64,000 bases of DNA from Winogradskyella ouciana. GTDB lineage: Bacteria; Bacteroidota; Bacteroidia; Flavobacteriales; Flavobacteriaceae. The stretch lies in the NCBI RefSeq assembly GCF_009709615.1, contig NZ_WJYA01000002.1:372001-436000 (forward strand), given 5' to 3'. Made by a program: the position numbers and the translations under genes. Below, piece after piece: positions 24,280 to 33,003 of the stretch (the stretch's first letter is position 1; every line of letters begins with the position of its first letter). Under the pieces are notes generated by a model. That model was not told the origin of the DNA. It worked only from the letters and a program-made list of their open reading frames with translations, and ran no database searches.

Positions 24280-24972
24280 ATGAAAACATTAACTTCTATT
24301 CTATTATTTTTTATAGTGTGCAACTTGTCTTTTGCGCAAACAGATTGTAAACCCTATGTCCCAACAGAACAAGGCACAAAATGGGAATTGACAAACTATA
24401 ATGCCAAAGGAAAAATTACCGGAACGGTCAATTATGAATTGGTTGATAAAATTGTTGATGGTAATGAAGTGACCTTTAAAATAAAAACAACAACTTTTGA
24501 CAAAAAAGGAAAGCAAATTTTTGAGAGCGAATACGAAGCAAAATGCATTGATGGCGTTTTTGATCTAGATATGGCCGTTAAAATGGATGGCAGTCAAATG
24601 TCGCAGTATGATGGTATGGATGTAGAAGTAGATGCTTCAAAATTTGAAATTCCTGAAATGGACGCTAGTCCAGGTACTGAACTAGAAGATGGCACTTTAA
24701 ATGTAAGTATGGGGTCTTCTGGTGCTATCGGATTTAAAATGACAATAGAAATAACTGACCGCAAAGTAGAAAAAAGAGAGACATTAACTACAGAAGCTGG
24801 TGAGTTTGATTGTATTGTTATATCACAAAACATCAGTACTAAAATGATTGTTAAAGTAAGAGCCTCTTCTAAAGAATGGTATTCAGAAGGTATTGGCTTA
24901 GTGCGCTCTGAGTCTTATAACAAAAAAGGCAAGTTAATGGGCTATAGTGTTTTGACTAAAATGGAAAACTAG
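24280..24972 (+). CDS. secreted TapB/DUF3108-like protein
   Basis: 230 residues with a cleavable signal (1-19, ending LSFAQ). The mature part begins CKPYVPTEQGTKWELTNYNAKGK and consists mainly of beta strands, with EAGEFDCIVISQ and EWYSEGIGLVRSESYNKKGK, a pattern like DUF3108/TapB-type beta-barrel periplasmic proteins. Exact function unknown; homologues are usually annotated as hypothetical. Convergent with the DUF3667 gene: both stop codons lie in the palindrome CTAG at 24969-24972. No terminator is visible between them. Confidence 0.7.
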   Translation: MKTLTSILLFFIVCNLSFAQTDCKPYVPTEQGTKWELTNYNAKGKITGTVNYELVDKIVDGNEVTFKIKTTTFDKKGKQIFESEYEAKCIDGVFDLDMAVKMDGSQMSQYDGMDVEVDASKFEIPEMDASPGTELEDGTLNVSMGSSGAIGFKMTIEITDRKVEKRETLTTEAGEFDCIVISQNISTKMIVKVRASSKEWYSEGIGLVRSESYNKKGKLMGYSVLTKMEN

Positions 24973-26039
24973 TAGAACAGAAACGCAATTACACCAAGAA
25001 TTCCAAAAGATAAAGGCAAAACAAATAATAAAAATAAAAAGCTCACCAAACCGCTTTTTATAAAACTTAGAAACCAGTTTTGTCCATAAAATTTAATTAT
25101 TGCTAGAAGCAAATAAATAAATGTAGAAAATGCTACAAGCCAGTCTATCCAATCTGGTATAGGCCAAAAACGGTTAACGCCAAAAATAATACTGAATACT
25201 ACAAACAAAAACGAGAAATAATAAAAGCTAAAGACTAAATGATGCGAATATCTTCCTTTGTTAAAAAAGAATAGTTTTAACAAAAAGGCAAAAATTGGCA
25301 ACAAAAAGAACATAGCTAAAGGTATACTATCGATAAAGGTTTGATAGATTTGACCCAATCCCATCGTTCTGTAAAACTTTAATCCTTGCTCATAAAACTT
25401 TCTGGTTAAAAAACCATCATCTTCATCCATTCCCATGGCCTTATAAAGCTCTTCATCTGTTGCGCCTTGTGCAATTAGAGAATCCAACTTTTGTTCATTA
25501 AAACTAAATGATGTCTCTATATCGTCTTTTGGAATCTTAATATTCGATATGGAGTCGAGTGCCTTTAAGCCCTCTTCATCTAAACCTATATTTACGCCAT
25601 TTTCTTGATGGGGTTTAACAAATTCGTTTACGTTAATGGAGTCTTGAGGAATAACACTATCACGTTGTGCGAGTTTTTCAGATCTATTCTCTAAAACCCT
25701 TTGCATATTCTTATCTAATTCTTCCCTACCCTCACGTACATAAAAGTTAAAAATAAAGAAGAAGATAACAGCAACAAACAAATACATCTGAGCTGGATGC
25801 AAATACAACAACCGCTTACCCTTAATAAACTCCTTAGCCAAATAACCTGGCCTAATCATTAATGGAATAAAGCTTTTTAAAAATCTTGCATCAAAGGAAA
25901 AGTAATTGCTGATTGTGTTATAGAAAAGCACACCAATAGTTAGCTCATCATTGGTTTTTTGTCCGCAATGAGGGCAAAATTGAAAACCTTCATCGTAAGG
26001 TTGCTCGCAATTTTGGCAAGTGGCTTGGTTAGTATCCAT
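24969..26039 (-). CDS. DUF3667 membrane protein with N-terminal zinc ribbon
   Basis: 356 residues. A CxxC-x10-CxxC zinc ribbon (Cys8, Cys11, Cys22, Cys25) is followed by the DUF3667 signature: YFSFDARFLKSFIPLMIRPG, EFIKGKRLLYLHPAQMYLF and a membrane helix. A long acidic extramembrane loop (about 115-235) leads to four or five further membrane helices at the C-terminus. The family is common in Bacteroidota and has no known biochemical role. The gene overlaps the end of the TapB-like gene by four bases in the convergent sense. Confidence 0.85.
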   Translation of the reverse strand: MDTNQATCQNCEQPYDEGFQFCPHCGQKTNDELTIGVLFYNTISNYFSFDARFLKSFIPLMIRPGYLAKEFIKGKRLLYLHPAQMYLFVAVIFFFIFNFYVREGREELDKNMQRVLENRSEKLAQRDSVIPQDSINVNEFVKPHQENGVNIGLDEEGLKALDSISNIKIPKDDIETSFSFNEQKLDSLIAQGATDEELYKAMGMDEDDGFLTRKFYEQGLKFYRTMGLGQIYQTFIDSIPLAMFFLLPIFAFLLKLFFFNKGRYSHHLVFSFYYFSFLFVVFSIIFGVNRFWPIPDWIDWLVAFSTFIYLLLAIIKFYGQNWFLSFIKSGLVSFLFLLFVLPLSFGILGVIAFLFY

Positions 26040-26177
26040 AATTGGTGGTTAGTCTGCTTTAAAAGTAGTAAAATTTATAATATGGTTAGCTATAATTTAG
26101 AAGACTTAGCATCAATTTTGTTACAAAGTTTGCCTTAAAATGTTTTGTAAGTGACTGTGATTAAACGATTTGTAATC

Positions 26178-26193
26178 TTGGCACGCTAATTGG
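26178..26193 (+). promoter_or_regulatory. sigma-54-like promoter
   Basis: TTGGCACG-CTAA-TTGG fits the RpoN consensus TGGCACG-N4-TTGC except that the last C is G. GG at 26180-26181 and the G of TTG at 26192 are 12 bp apart, as required. It lies 77 bp before the secreted-protein gene at 26270. Confidence 0.5.
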
Positions 26194-26269
26194 TTTTCTA
26201 CAGACATATAGCGTAAGCCTAAAAGTTCTAAACGAGTTAGAGCTAGGCAAATCTAAAAACCTATAAAAT

Positions 26270-26953
26270 ATGAAAAGGCAAGTACTTTTTTTGGCAATGG
26301 TGTTATTAGGAATAACATCAGCCACAGCGACAACAGCAGGAGATGCTGTTTTAAATGGGGAAGATTTTAAAAATGCACGCTATCGTTATGCACAACCTAT
26401 TTTGTTTGTAGAACGTGGTGTAGAGTTTTTGATTTTTCCTGATGGAAGCTTCGACTTTAATACGGAAGCATTTTCTACAGTCCCAGGCAATTACTTTTAC
26501 AGACGTAATAGACGTGGCACAAATAGAACTTATGGAGCACCAGGCACAAGATACCATAGAGGTGAAAGAGGTGTTTTGGTACAACACGATAGATTAGGAC
26601 GTGTAAGACGTATTGGTAACGTATTTATCAATTACGACAGACAAGGCAGAATTAAACGAGTTGGTTCTGTATATATGAGTTACAGAAGAGGCCAGCTAAA
26701 ACAGGTTGGTGGCTTACAAATTCTTTATAATAGATATGGAGATGTGATTGGTACCCGAGGACAGGTAAACTTTAGCAACCAAGGTTGTGGCTTTTGTGGA
26801 GTTTCTGGCTGTACCCTAGATCACTTTGATAGTCACTCTTTCGATGATGATGATTGGGACGACGATTGGGATAACGATGACGACTATTATTATTACAGAA
26901 AGAATGGTAAAGTAAAGAAGCAGAAGAAAGCAAAATTCAAAGACTTTGATTGA
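26270..26953 (+). CDS. secreted Tyr/Asp-rich repeat protein, paralogue of 28659-29957
   Basis: 227 residues with a signal peptide (1-20, SATATT). From about residue 103 a short repeat occurs: VQHDRLGRVRRIGNVFINY, DRQGRIKRVGSVYMSY, RRGQLKQVGGLQILY, resembling YD/RHS-like beta-turn repeats. A Cys-rich patch (GCGFCGVSGC) precedes an Asp-rich stretch with a tetra-Tyr and a Lys-rich tail. Its paralogue has the same repeats and the same kind of sigma-54-like promoter, so the two are likely co-regulated. Function unknown; envelope or extracellular structural role suspected. A terminator follows at 26988-27031. Confidence 0.75.
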   Translation: MKRQVLFLAMVLLGITSATATTAGDAVLNGEDFKNARYRYAQPILFVERGVEFLIFPDGSFDFNTEAFSTVPGNYFYRRNRRGTNRTYGAPGTRYHRGERGVLVQHDRLGRVRRIGNVFINYDRQGRIKRVGSVYMSYRRGQLKQVGGLQILYNRYGDVIGTRGQVNFSNQGCGFCGVSGCTLDHFDSHSFDDDDWDDDWDNDDDYYYYRKNGKVKKQKKAKFKDFD

Positions 26954-26987
26954 TATGTTAAACCATTAAATTGTATTTGATGGCTAT

Positions 26988-27031
26988 AATAACCCTGAAT
27001 ATATCCCCAAATAGTTCAGGGTTTATTTTTT
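26988..27031. terminator. bidirectional terminator
   Basis: AACCCTGAA (26991-26999) pairs with TTCAGGGTT (27015-27023), followed by TATTTTTTT on the plus strand. The HD-domain gene stop lies inside it on the other strand. Confidence 0.8.
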
Positions 27032-27625
27032 TGAAAAATTACCAGACTGATACATGAGTTTTTCTAGGTTTTTATATTTCCTGAAAGATTTATAGTGCTT
27101 ACAATAATTGGTGTGATAAGTATGATTATTAATAAAATCCACTTGAATATTATACCATTCCTGTGGCGTTAGTTCTTTATTGAAATACTTAAGCTCTTTG
27201 TACAACAATTCACTAACCGAAAAAAAATGTTTAGTGCCTAGATATTCCAGATCGGCATCAGCTAAAATTTCTTCCAAATGGTTTTTTGGATCCTGAGGGA
27301 TTTTAGTAGCCATAATCATTCCGCATACAGAATCGATGTCTTCTGTAGAAAAATGAAAACCTTTCAAATCCTTTGAAGCAATTTCACAACCAATCTCTTC
27401 ATGATTTTCATGTGATTTAATAAACCCTATATCATGATACAAGGCGGCTATCTTTAACAGTAATAAATCTGATTTAGAAATATTCTCTTTTGAAGCTATG
27501 TAGATAACCTTCTCTAAAACATAGCGTGTATGTTCTACACTGTGATAAGTTAAATAGCTTGGTAGATTTTTCTCTAAAAGCTCAAATACATGAGCTTGTA
27601 TTTTCTTAAAGGGTACTTTCATCAA
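27023..27625 (-). CDS. HD-domain phosphohydrolase-like protein
   Basis: 200 residues. HD-superfamily metal ligands are visible: His28/His32 in YHSVEHTRYVL, His64-Asp65 in ALYHDIGF, and a later Asp in ILADADLEYLG. Such proteins hydrolyse phosphoesters, often nucleotides or cyclic dinucleotides; the substrate cannot be inferred. No signal peptide. It overlaps the YitT gene by four bases (ATGA), so it is translationally coupled to a membrane transporter-like protein. Confidence 0.85.
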   Translation of the reverse strand: MMKVPFKKIQAHVFELLEKNLPSYLTYHSVEHTRYVLEKVIYIASKENISKSDLLLLKIAALYHDIGFIKSHENHEEIGCEIASKDLKGFHFSTEDIDSVCGMIMATKIPQDPKNHLEEILADADLEYLGTKHFFSVSELLYKELKYFNKELTPQEWYNIQVDFINNHTYHTNYCKHYKSFRKYKNLEKLMYQSGNFSKK

Positions 27626-28512
27626 CGAGCACTTTTTCTACTTAGAATGCCGCCACCAACTTCTCTAATATTTTGTACAAACATAAATGCTTTAGGGTCT
27701 TTTTCCGCAATGGCTTTTTTAATTTTATGCATTTCCAATCTTGTAACTACCGTTACAATAATATCGCAATCTTCTTTTACTCCATAAGAACCAGGTAAAT
27801 TTCCTCTTTCACCTTTGTAAACCGTAATTGCTTTATTGAAATCATTTACTATAAGCGATTTAACCATTTCAGAATTAGGAGATATAATATTTAATGAAAT
27901 TAATTTCTCTATCCCATTTACGATATAATCTGAAACCTTTACCGCAGTAAAAAAGGTAATTATAGAATACATGGCTTTGTCCAGGCCTAAAAAGAAAGCA
28001 ATGATTAAGAAAATAGTGGTGTTGATTGCGATAATTATCTCTGCAGTTGAAAAACCCAATTGCTTATTTGTGTATTCAGCTATCACCTCCAATCCATCAA
28101 TGACTCCTCCACTTCTAATTACAAAGCCTATACCTAATCCAACAAAAACACCACCAAAAGCAGCGACTAAAAAATGATCCTTTGTGATTGCCGGAACGGG
28201 AATTACATTAAGCGCTACACCTAAAAGAATTAGCGCCACTAAAGCATGTACAGCAAAGTTTTTACCAATTTTCCTATAGCCCATAAACACAAAAGGAATA
28301 TTAAGTAGAAGCAATGGTATCCAAACATCGATATGATAAATTTCGTGCAAAAGAATTGAAATACCCAAGAGACCACCATCTAAAAAGTGATTAGGAATCA
28401 TAAATCCTTTTATAGCCACAGTAGCTGCTGTTATACCTATGAGCTTCAAAAACAATGATTTTATACTAAATACCTTACGTAATTCAATGCTATTATCTTC
28501 TAAGTCGCTCAT
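27622..28512 (-). CDS. YitT family membrane protein (DUF161/DUF2179)
   Basis: 296 residues: five or six membrane helices (about 25-200), including GLLGISILLHEIYHIDVWIPLLLL, FVGLGIGFVIRSGGVIDGLEVIAEY and AEIIIAINTTIFLIIAFFLG, then a C-terminal cytosolic DUF2179 domain with VTVVTRLEMHKIKKAIAEKDPKAF. The family is widespread, and transport functions have been proposed but not generally established. First gene of a two-gene operon with the HD protein. Confidence 0.9.
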   Translation of the reverse strand: MSDLEDNSIELRKVFSIKSLFLKLIGITAATVAIKGFMIPNHFLDGGLLGISILLHEIYHIDVWIPLLLLNIPFVFMGYRKIGKNFAVHALVALILLGVALNVIPVPAITKDHFLVAAFGGVFVGLGIGFVIRSGGVIDGLEVIAEYTNKQLGFSTAEIIIAINTTIFLIIAFFLGLDKAMYSIITFFTAVKVSDYIVNGIEKLISLNIISPNSEMVKSLIVNDFNKAITVYKGERGNLPGSYGVKEDCDIIVTVVTRLEMHKIKKAIAEKDPKAFMFVQNIREVGGGILSRKSAR

Positions 28513-28604
28513 GGTAAGTTTATTTATAGATGGCTAAAGTATAAATTTTGAAGCATTTACCTTTATTATTTGTTAAATATCAGTATATCAAACGGTTAAA
28601 TATT

Positions 28605-28620
28605 TTGGCACGCTGTTTGT
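28605..28620 (+). promoter_or_regulatory. sigma-54-like promoter
   Basis: TTGGCACG-CTGT-TTGT, with GG at 28607-28608 and the G of TTG at 28619, 12 bp apart as in the element at 26178. One base off the TTGC consensus. It lies 38 bp before the start at 28659. Confidence 0.5.
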
Positions 28621-28658
28621 TTAATACTAGATGAATTTAATTTTAAAACCCTTTAACT

Positions 28659-29957
28659 ATGAAACGGATTCTATTTTTATTTGCAAGTATAGTGGCTTTT
28701 GGCACTACTGCATTCGCAACTACAACTACAACCACCACAACAACATCTGAGGCTGATGCTTCTATTAATAATTATGTGAGAGGTTATGGGAATTCTTTCA
28801 TATTTACTGAAGGAGGTATTGAATTTTCAGTTTACAGAGATGGACAATTCGATTTTTATTTGCCTGATTATGGGCCAGACGTCAGTGTTGGCATAGATAC
28901 GCCAGGTTTTACCTTGAGTTTTAACGCAGGTTATGACTATAACCCATATGTACAGTATGATAGATTTGGTGCAATCATTCAAATTGAAAACACACCAATC
29001 TTCTATGATTTCTACGGAAGGGTTAATCAAATCGGTAACATTTTTATCACTTATAACGGATTTAACAGAATTAGTAGAATTGGTGGATTAAATGTTTATT
29101 ACAGAAACAATACATATTGGAGATGTGATGGGTTCATCAACGTTTATAACAGAGCATACGTTTGGAGACCTTGGCATAGATTTTACATTATTCCACCAGT
29201 AAATTACTGTGTTGTTAATGTGCGTCCATACAGACAATTTTACACACCTGTTAGACATATCTATTACAGACCATATAGAAACAACGTGAGATATTACAAT
29301 GTTAACAATGGAAGACGTGGCAACGCACAAGTAACTAGAAGAAACACTAGTGATAGATACGTACAGACTCCAAGAAATAGAAGAGAGCGTACTATACAGA
29401 GAACGGTTACCCGTAGAAACACGGAAATCACAAGAACTAGAACTACACGTCTTGCAGAAAACTCGTCAACTAGGACAACTAGAGCAACACGTGGCAACAG
29501 TACAAGAACAACTCGTGGTGACAATGCAAGGACTACAAGATCTATAAAACGATCTGATAAAGGCACTACCACACGTTCTAATACTAGAGTGACTAGACCG
29601 AGTAATAGTACAAGAACAAAAAGTAAAACGACTAGAACAGGTTCTAATGCCAGAGTTAACACTCCATCAAAAACAACACGTTCTAGTACTGTAAGAACAA
29701 AAAGAAATACTAATAATAATGTGACCAGAACACGTGGTTCTGTGTCTAAAAAAGTAGAGAGAAAAAAAAGTACTTCGGTAAGAAAACCGAAAACCAATAA
29801 CTCTCGTACATATAGCAGAACGACAACGCAAAATAACAGACAGCGAAGTACAGTTCAAAATAAGAGAAAGTCATCTTCTGCATCGTCTAGATCTAAAACA
29901 AGTAGAAGAAGCAACCAAAGTTCTACCAGATCTAACTCAAGACGAAGCAGAGGATAA
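28659..29957 (+). CDS. secreted protein with highly basic Arg/Thr-rich C-terminal half
   Basis: 432 residues. Signal peptide about 1-20, then a run of nine Thr. Residues 30-160 contain the turn repeats shared with the 26270 paralogue (VQYDRFGAIIQIENTPIFY, DFYGRVNQIGNIFITY, RISRIGGLNVYY). A Tyr/Arg/Pro-rich stretch follows. From about residue 215 to the end the sequence is low-complexity and strongly basic, built from Arg-Thr-Thr-Arg words, with hardly any acidic residues. This suggests binding to polyanions (LPS, DNA or acidic polysaccharide) or a surface matrix role. Function not established. Confidence 0.75.
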   Translation: MKRILFLFASIVAFGTTAFATTTTTTTTTSEADASINNYVRGYGNSFIFTEGGIEFSVYRDGQFDFYLPDYGPDVSVGIDTPGFTLSFNAGYDYNPYVQYDRFGAIIQIENTPIFYDFYGRVNQIGNIFITYNGFNRISRIGGLNVYYRNNTYWRCDGFINVYNRAYVWRPWHRFYIIPPVNYCVVNVRPYRQFYTPVRHIYYRPYRNNVRYYNVNNGRRGNAQVTRRNTSDRYVQTPRNRRERTIQRTVTRRNTEITRTRTTRLAENSSTRTTRATRGNSTRTTRGDNARTTRSIKRSDKGTTTRSNTRVTRPSNSTRTKSKTTRTGSNARVNTPSKTTRSSTVRTKRNTNNNVTRTRGSVSKKVERKKSTSVRKPKTNNSRTYSRTTTQNNRQRSTVQNKRKSSSASSRSKTSRRSNQSSTRSNSRRSRG

Positions 29958-29992
29958 AAGATAAAAACATGATTTTTTTGGTTGGTTAGTAG

Positions 29993-30036
29993 AAGTCCCG
30001 TATGATGTATGCCTCAGAGCACCTTACGGGATTTCT
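29993..30036 (+). terminator. probable terminator
   Basis: TCCCGTA (29996-30002) pairs with TACGGGA (30025-30031), with AAG/TTTC extending the stem around a bulge and a short T-rich end. It is 35 bp after the basic-protein gene. Confidence 0.5.
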
Positions 30037-30042
30037 CGTTAG

Positions 30043-30065
30043 CATTCCCACGAAAGTGGGAATCT
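30043..30065. repeat. short interspersed inverted repeat
   Basis: CATTCCCAC-GAAA-GTGGGAATC forms a perfect short hairpin. The related forms CATTCCTGC..GCAGGAATC (32934, 32980) and TTCCCG..CGGGAA (3260, 6228) suggest one repeat family. Confidence 0.6.
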
Positions 30066-30140
30066 TTTCTTTTATAAGAAATCAAAAACTAGATTAAATA
30101 GATTGCCACGCTCATACTTCGCTCACAATGACAGTTAATG

Positions 30141-31601
30141 TCACTTCAACCGCAAATACTTCTTCATCTGCACATTAATATCATCTGAAACATCCAATTT
30201 ATAAATCAAGATAAAATACAAAATACTAACCATAACCGACTTTAAACCAATGTTTATTAGCGGATGAAACGGAAAGTCCCAAAAATACATGAGTCCAGAA
30301 AGTAAGATTAAAATAAAAACAATCTTTAAGGAGGACCATGAAAAAGGCTGAATATTAAATTTAAGCTTCACAAATACAATTTTAACCGTATTATAAATTG
30401 CAACAGCCAAAAATGTTGCAAATGCCGAGCCGTCAATCCCGTAAATTGGGATAAAAATAAAATTCAAAATTATAGCGATTATTGCCAAAGCGACCCCAAA
30501 AAGTAACACCATTCTGTAATAATCACTATTAAATAAAATGGCATTATTATTCCCTAAACTATTGTCATACAATTTAGCCAGACTCACAATTAGGATTACG
30601 AAAAGTCCTCCTGTAAATTCTTCCGGCAGTATTTCATATAGCTGATTGATATTAAGAACAATCAATAGAAAAATAAAACCACTGATGACCAATAGACTCA
30701 AAGAGCTGCGCTTGTATAGATCTTCTAAGGCTGATTTGTTATTTTCATTGAGATACTTCGCCGTTAAGGGCATCATTATTTGATGCATTGAGCGTTGCGG
30801 TACTGCAATTACGGTTGCGATAAAAATGGCTACACTATAGTAAGCTACTTGCTCAATATCCTCTATCATCAAGCCAATCATAAATTTGTCGATATCTAAA
30901 ATGAGCATGGCTACAGAACCAGCTATAATCATAAGTCCAGCATACTTTAATATAGCTGGTAACTTTTCGATTTTTTGAAATTTAAATTTTGGAAACCTAA
31001 CGGAATAGGCATACAGTTTCATAATTAGCATTCGTAAGACATAAACTCCAACCAGTGCCAAAATAAATTGCTCAACACTTAACCAGCCTAGATACACCGC
31101 AAACAATAAAATCATAATGCAAACACGATGAAATATTTCCTTCATCACATTACCAAAAACGGTTTGCAATTGCACTTTAGACCATGCGAAGAATATTTCA
31201 AAATAAGCCATGGCAATTGCAATAATAAAGATGTGCCACACATAATCTTTAACTATAGGATTTTCCCTAGACAGTAAAGTTCCTATGGCTTCATAAGAAA
31301 AACAACCTATAAGCACAGCCGGAATAATAAAGGCCAACGGCAAAAATAACATAAAGGTTAAAAAGCTATTGATGCTGTTTTTAGATTTAAAAGACGAATA
31401 GAATTTAATAATCGCGTTATGAACACCAAATGCCGTAAACGGCATCATAATGTTAGCAGCAGATAGCAAAAAGGCAACTAGCCCATAATATTGATCGGTT
31501 AAAAAGTTAGTGTAGAGGAACAAGGTATTAATGGCACCAACACCAAAACCTATATAAGTGCTTATTGTATTTTTAAAGGATTGATTTAATACGATGCCCA
31601 T
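30141..31601 (-). CDS. oligosaccharide flippase family protein (Wzx-like)
   Basis: 486 residues with 12-14 predicted membrane helices throughout (for example NTISTYIGFGVGAINTLFLY at 10-29 and IFLLIVLNINQLY later). Composition and the N-terminal SFKNTISTYIGFGVGA pattern fit the MOP-superfamily polysaccharide exporters, which flip lipid-linked oligosaccharides across the inner membrane. It follows the GT4 gene (42-bp gap) and YfhO gene on the same strand, forming a surface-glycan group. Substrate unknown. Confidence 0.85.
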   Translation of the reverse strand: MGIVLNQSFKNTISTYIGFGVGAINTLFLYTNFLTDQYYGLVAFLLSAANIMMPFTAFGVHNAIIKFYSSFKSKNSINSFLTFMLFLPLAFIIPAVLIGCFSYEAIGTLLSRENPIVKDYVWHIFIIAIAMAYFEIFFAWSKVQLQTVFGNVMKEIFHRVCIMILLFAVYLGWLSVEQFILALVGVYVLRMLIMKLYAYSVRFPKFKFQKIEKLPAILKYAGLMIIAGSVAMLILDIDKFMIGLMIEDIEQVAYYSVAIFIATVIAVPQRSMHQIMMPLTAKYLNENNKSALEDLYKRSSLSLLVISGFIFLLIVLNINQLYEILPEEFTGGLFVILIVSLAKLYDNSLGNNNAILFNSDYYRMVLLFGVALAIIAIILNFIFIPIYGIDGSAFATFLAVAIYNTVKIVFVKLKFNIQPFSWSSLKIVFILILLSGLMYFWDFPFHPLINIGLKSVMVSILYFILIYKLDVSDDINVQMKKYLRLK

Positions 31602-31643
31602 AGCATCACAATTTACAATTTAAAAACACCAAGTTCCAAAACT

Positions 31644-32927
31644 CTAACGCACTAAACTTACCAACTGCTCTGTAAGTGCCTTTCTATGATATTTTTGAAG
31701 TCCGATACCATTCACTTCTAGGCTATTTTTTTGGTAAGATTCAAAATAGGCCATGATCTGATTTTTTAATTCCTTTTTTTGGTTGTAGTTAAAATAAGTC
31801 CCTGTATTTGTGGATGTAATGATTCGCTCCACATCAGCGTCTTTAGGACCCATGGCTAATATTGGTGTTTCGGAAATCAGATATTCAAAGATTTTTCCCG
31901 GAATAATAGCTTTGGTGTCTTCGGAATCAATTTCAATCAATAATAATAATTGAGATTTCATTTGAAACTTTATGGCTTCCTCATGGCTTACATAACCAAC
32001 TACATTTAAAAACTGTACCAACCCATGTTGATGAATAGATTCTACAACATCATCACTAACCACACCTATTAAATTGAGCTGAAAGGCTCCTGAAAATGCT
32101 TCAATTTCATCAACCAATTCAGATAGCACTTCCCACAAAACCGCAGGATTTCGCTCTGAAAGTAATGAACCTATATGCGATAACGTAAACTTTTTATCCT
32201 TCCCTTCTACCCTTATGGAATGTGAATCGTATCCATTGGTTATAACGGTAATAGGTTGGTCAGTCTTTGACTGAAATTCATTTTTAGTATGATTACTGGT
32301 TACGATTATTTTATCCGCAGTATTTAAAACGTTTTGTTCTAAAGTTAAATGTTTGTTTTTTGAAGATTCTGTTAATTTCAACGCTTTATGATAGCCTATG
32401 GTTGTCCAAGGATCTCTGAAATCCGCTATCCATTGCACTCCAGTCTGTGCTTTAAGATTTAGACCAATGAGATGTAAACTATGTGGTGGCCCAGTGGTAA
32501 TAATGGTTTTAATTTCGTTTTCACTTATATAGTTTGAAAGAAAGTCAACCGAAGGATTTACCCAATTTTTACGAGCATCTGGTATAAAGTAATTCCCTCT
32601 AACATAGAGCATCAGTTTTTCTATTAATGATTGCTTTTTGGCTTTTGGAATTACACCAGAACTTATTTTTTTAGAACTCTTTTTTGACAACATATTGGCA
32701 AAACCATACGGTTCTTTTATAGGCTGTTTTAAAACAGTTACATTATTTGGAATTTCATCAACCAAACTCTCATCAATAATTGGGTAGTTTGGATTTTCAG
32801 GGCAGTAAACAATGGGCTCAATACCAAAATCAGGTAAGTACTTAACGAATTTTAGCCAGCGTTGTACACCTGGTCCTCCAGCTGGTGGCCAATAATAGCA
32901 TATTATTAAAATCTTTTGTTTGCTCAT
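31644..32927 (-). CDS. family 4-type glycosyltransferase
   Basis: 427 residues from ATG 32927. An ATG three codons upstream (32936) lies inside an interspersed repeat and is less likely to be native. The GT-B fold starts KILIICYYWPPAGGPGVQRWLKF, typical of GT4-like enzymes of exopolysaccharide clusters. A middle linker RDPWTTIGYHKALK leads to the nucleotide-sugar domain, with VITNGYDS, SHIGSLLSERNP and a late IIPGKIFEYLISETPILAMGPKDADVE region holding the donor-binding E-x7-E-like segment. It probably adds a hexose to a lipid-linked glycan, in line with the flippase next door. Confidence 0.85.
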   Translation of the reverse strand: MSKQKILIICYYWPPAGGPGVQRWLKFVKYLPDFGIEPIVYCPENPNYPIIDESLVDEIPNNVTVLKQPIKEPYGFANMLSKKSSKKISSGVIPKAKKQSLIEKLMLYVRGNYFIPDARKNWVNPSVDFLSNYISENEIKTIITTGPPHSLHLIGLNLKAQTGVQWIADFRDPWTTIGYHKALKLTESSKNKHLTLEQNVLNTADKIIVTSNHTKNEFQSKTDQPITVITNGYDSHSIRVEGKDKKFTLSHIGSLLSERNPAVLWEVLSELVDEIEAFSGAFQLNLIGVVSDDVVESIHQHGLVQFLNVVGYVSHEEAIKFQMKSQLLLLIEIDSEDTKAIIPGKIFEYLISETPILAMGPKDADVERIITSTNTGTYFNYNQKKELKNQIMAYFESYQKNSLEVNGIGLQKYHRKALTEQLVSLVR

Positions 32928-32930
32928 TTC

Positions 32931-33002
32931 TGTCATTCCTGCGAAGGCAGGAATCTATTTAATTTATTCAGAGTGTAGATTCCTGCCATCGCAGGAATGA
33001 CA
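32931..33002. repeat. paired inverted repeats (REP/BIME-like)
   Basis: Two facing copies of a 26-bp unit, TGTCATTCCTGCGAAGGCAG and then GAATCTA, and its reverse complement (TAGATTCCTGCC then ATCGCAGGAATGACA), are separated by about 18 bp. Each unit is also a small hairpin (CCTGC/GCAGG). It lies between the YfhO and GT4 genes and slightly overlaps the N-terminus of the latter's longest frame. Confidence 0.7.
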
Positions 33003-33003
33003 A

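Noticed and set aside
29400..29760. Periodic repeats that could be mistaken for a CRISPR array
   Set aside because: They are in-frame Arg/Thr codon repeats of a secreted protein, without constant spacers.
29294..29797. 167-codon frame opposite the Arg/Thr-rich gene
   Set aside because: A Leu/Val-rich shadow of the Arg/Thr codon repeats on the other strand, without its own signals.
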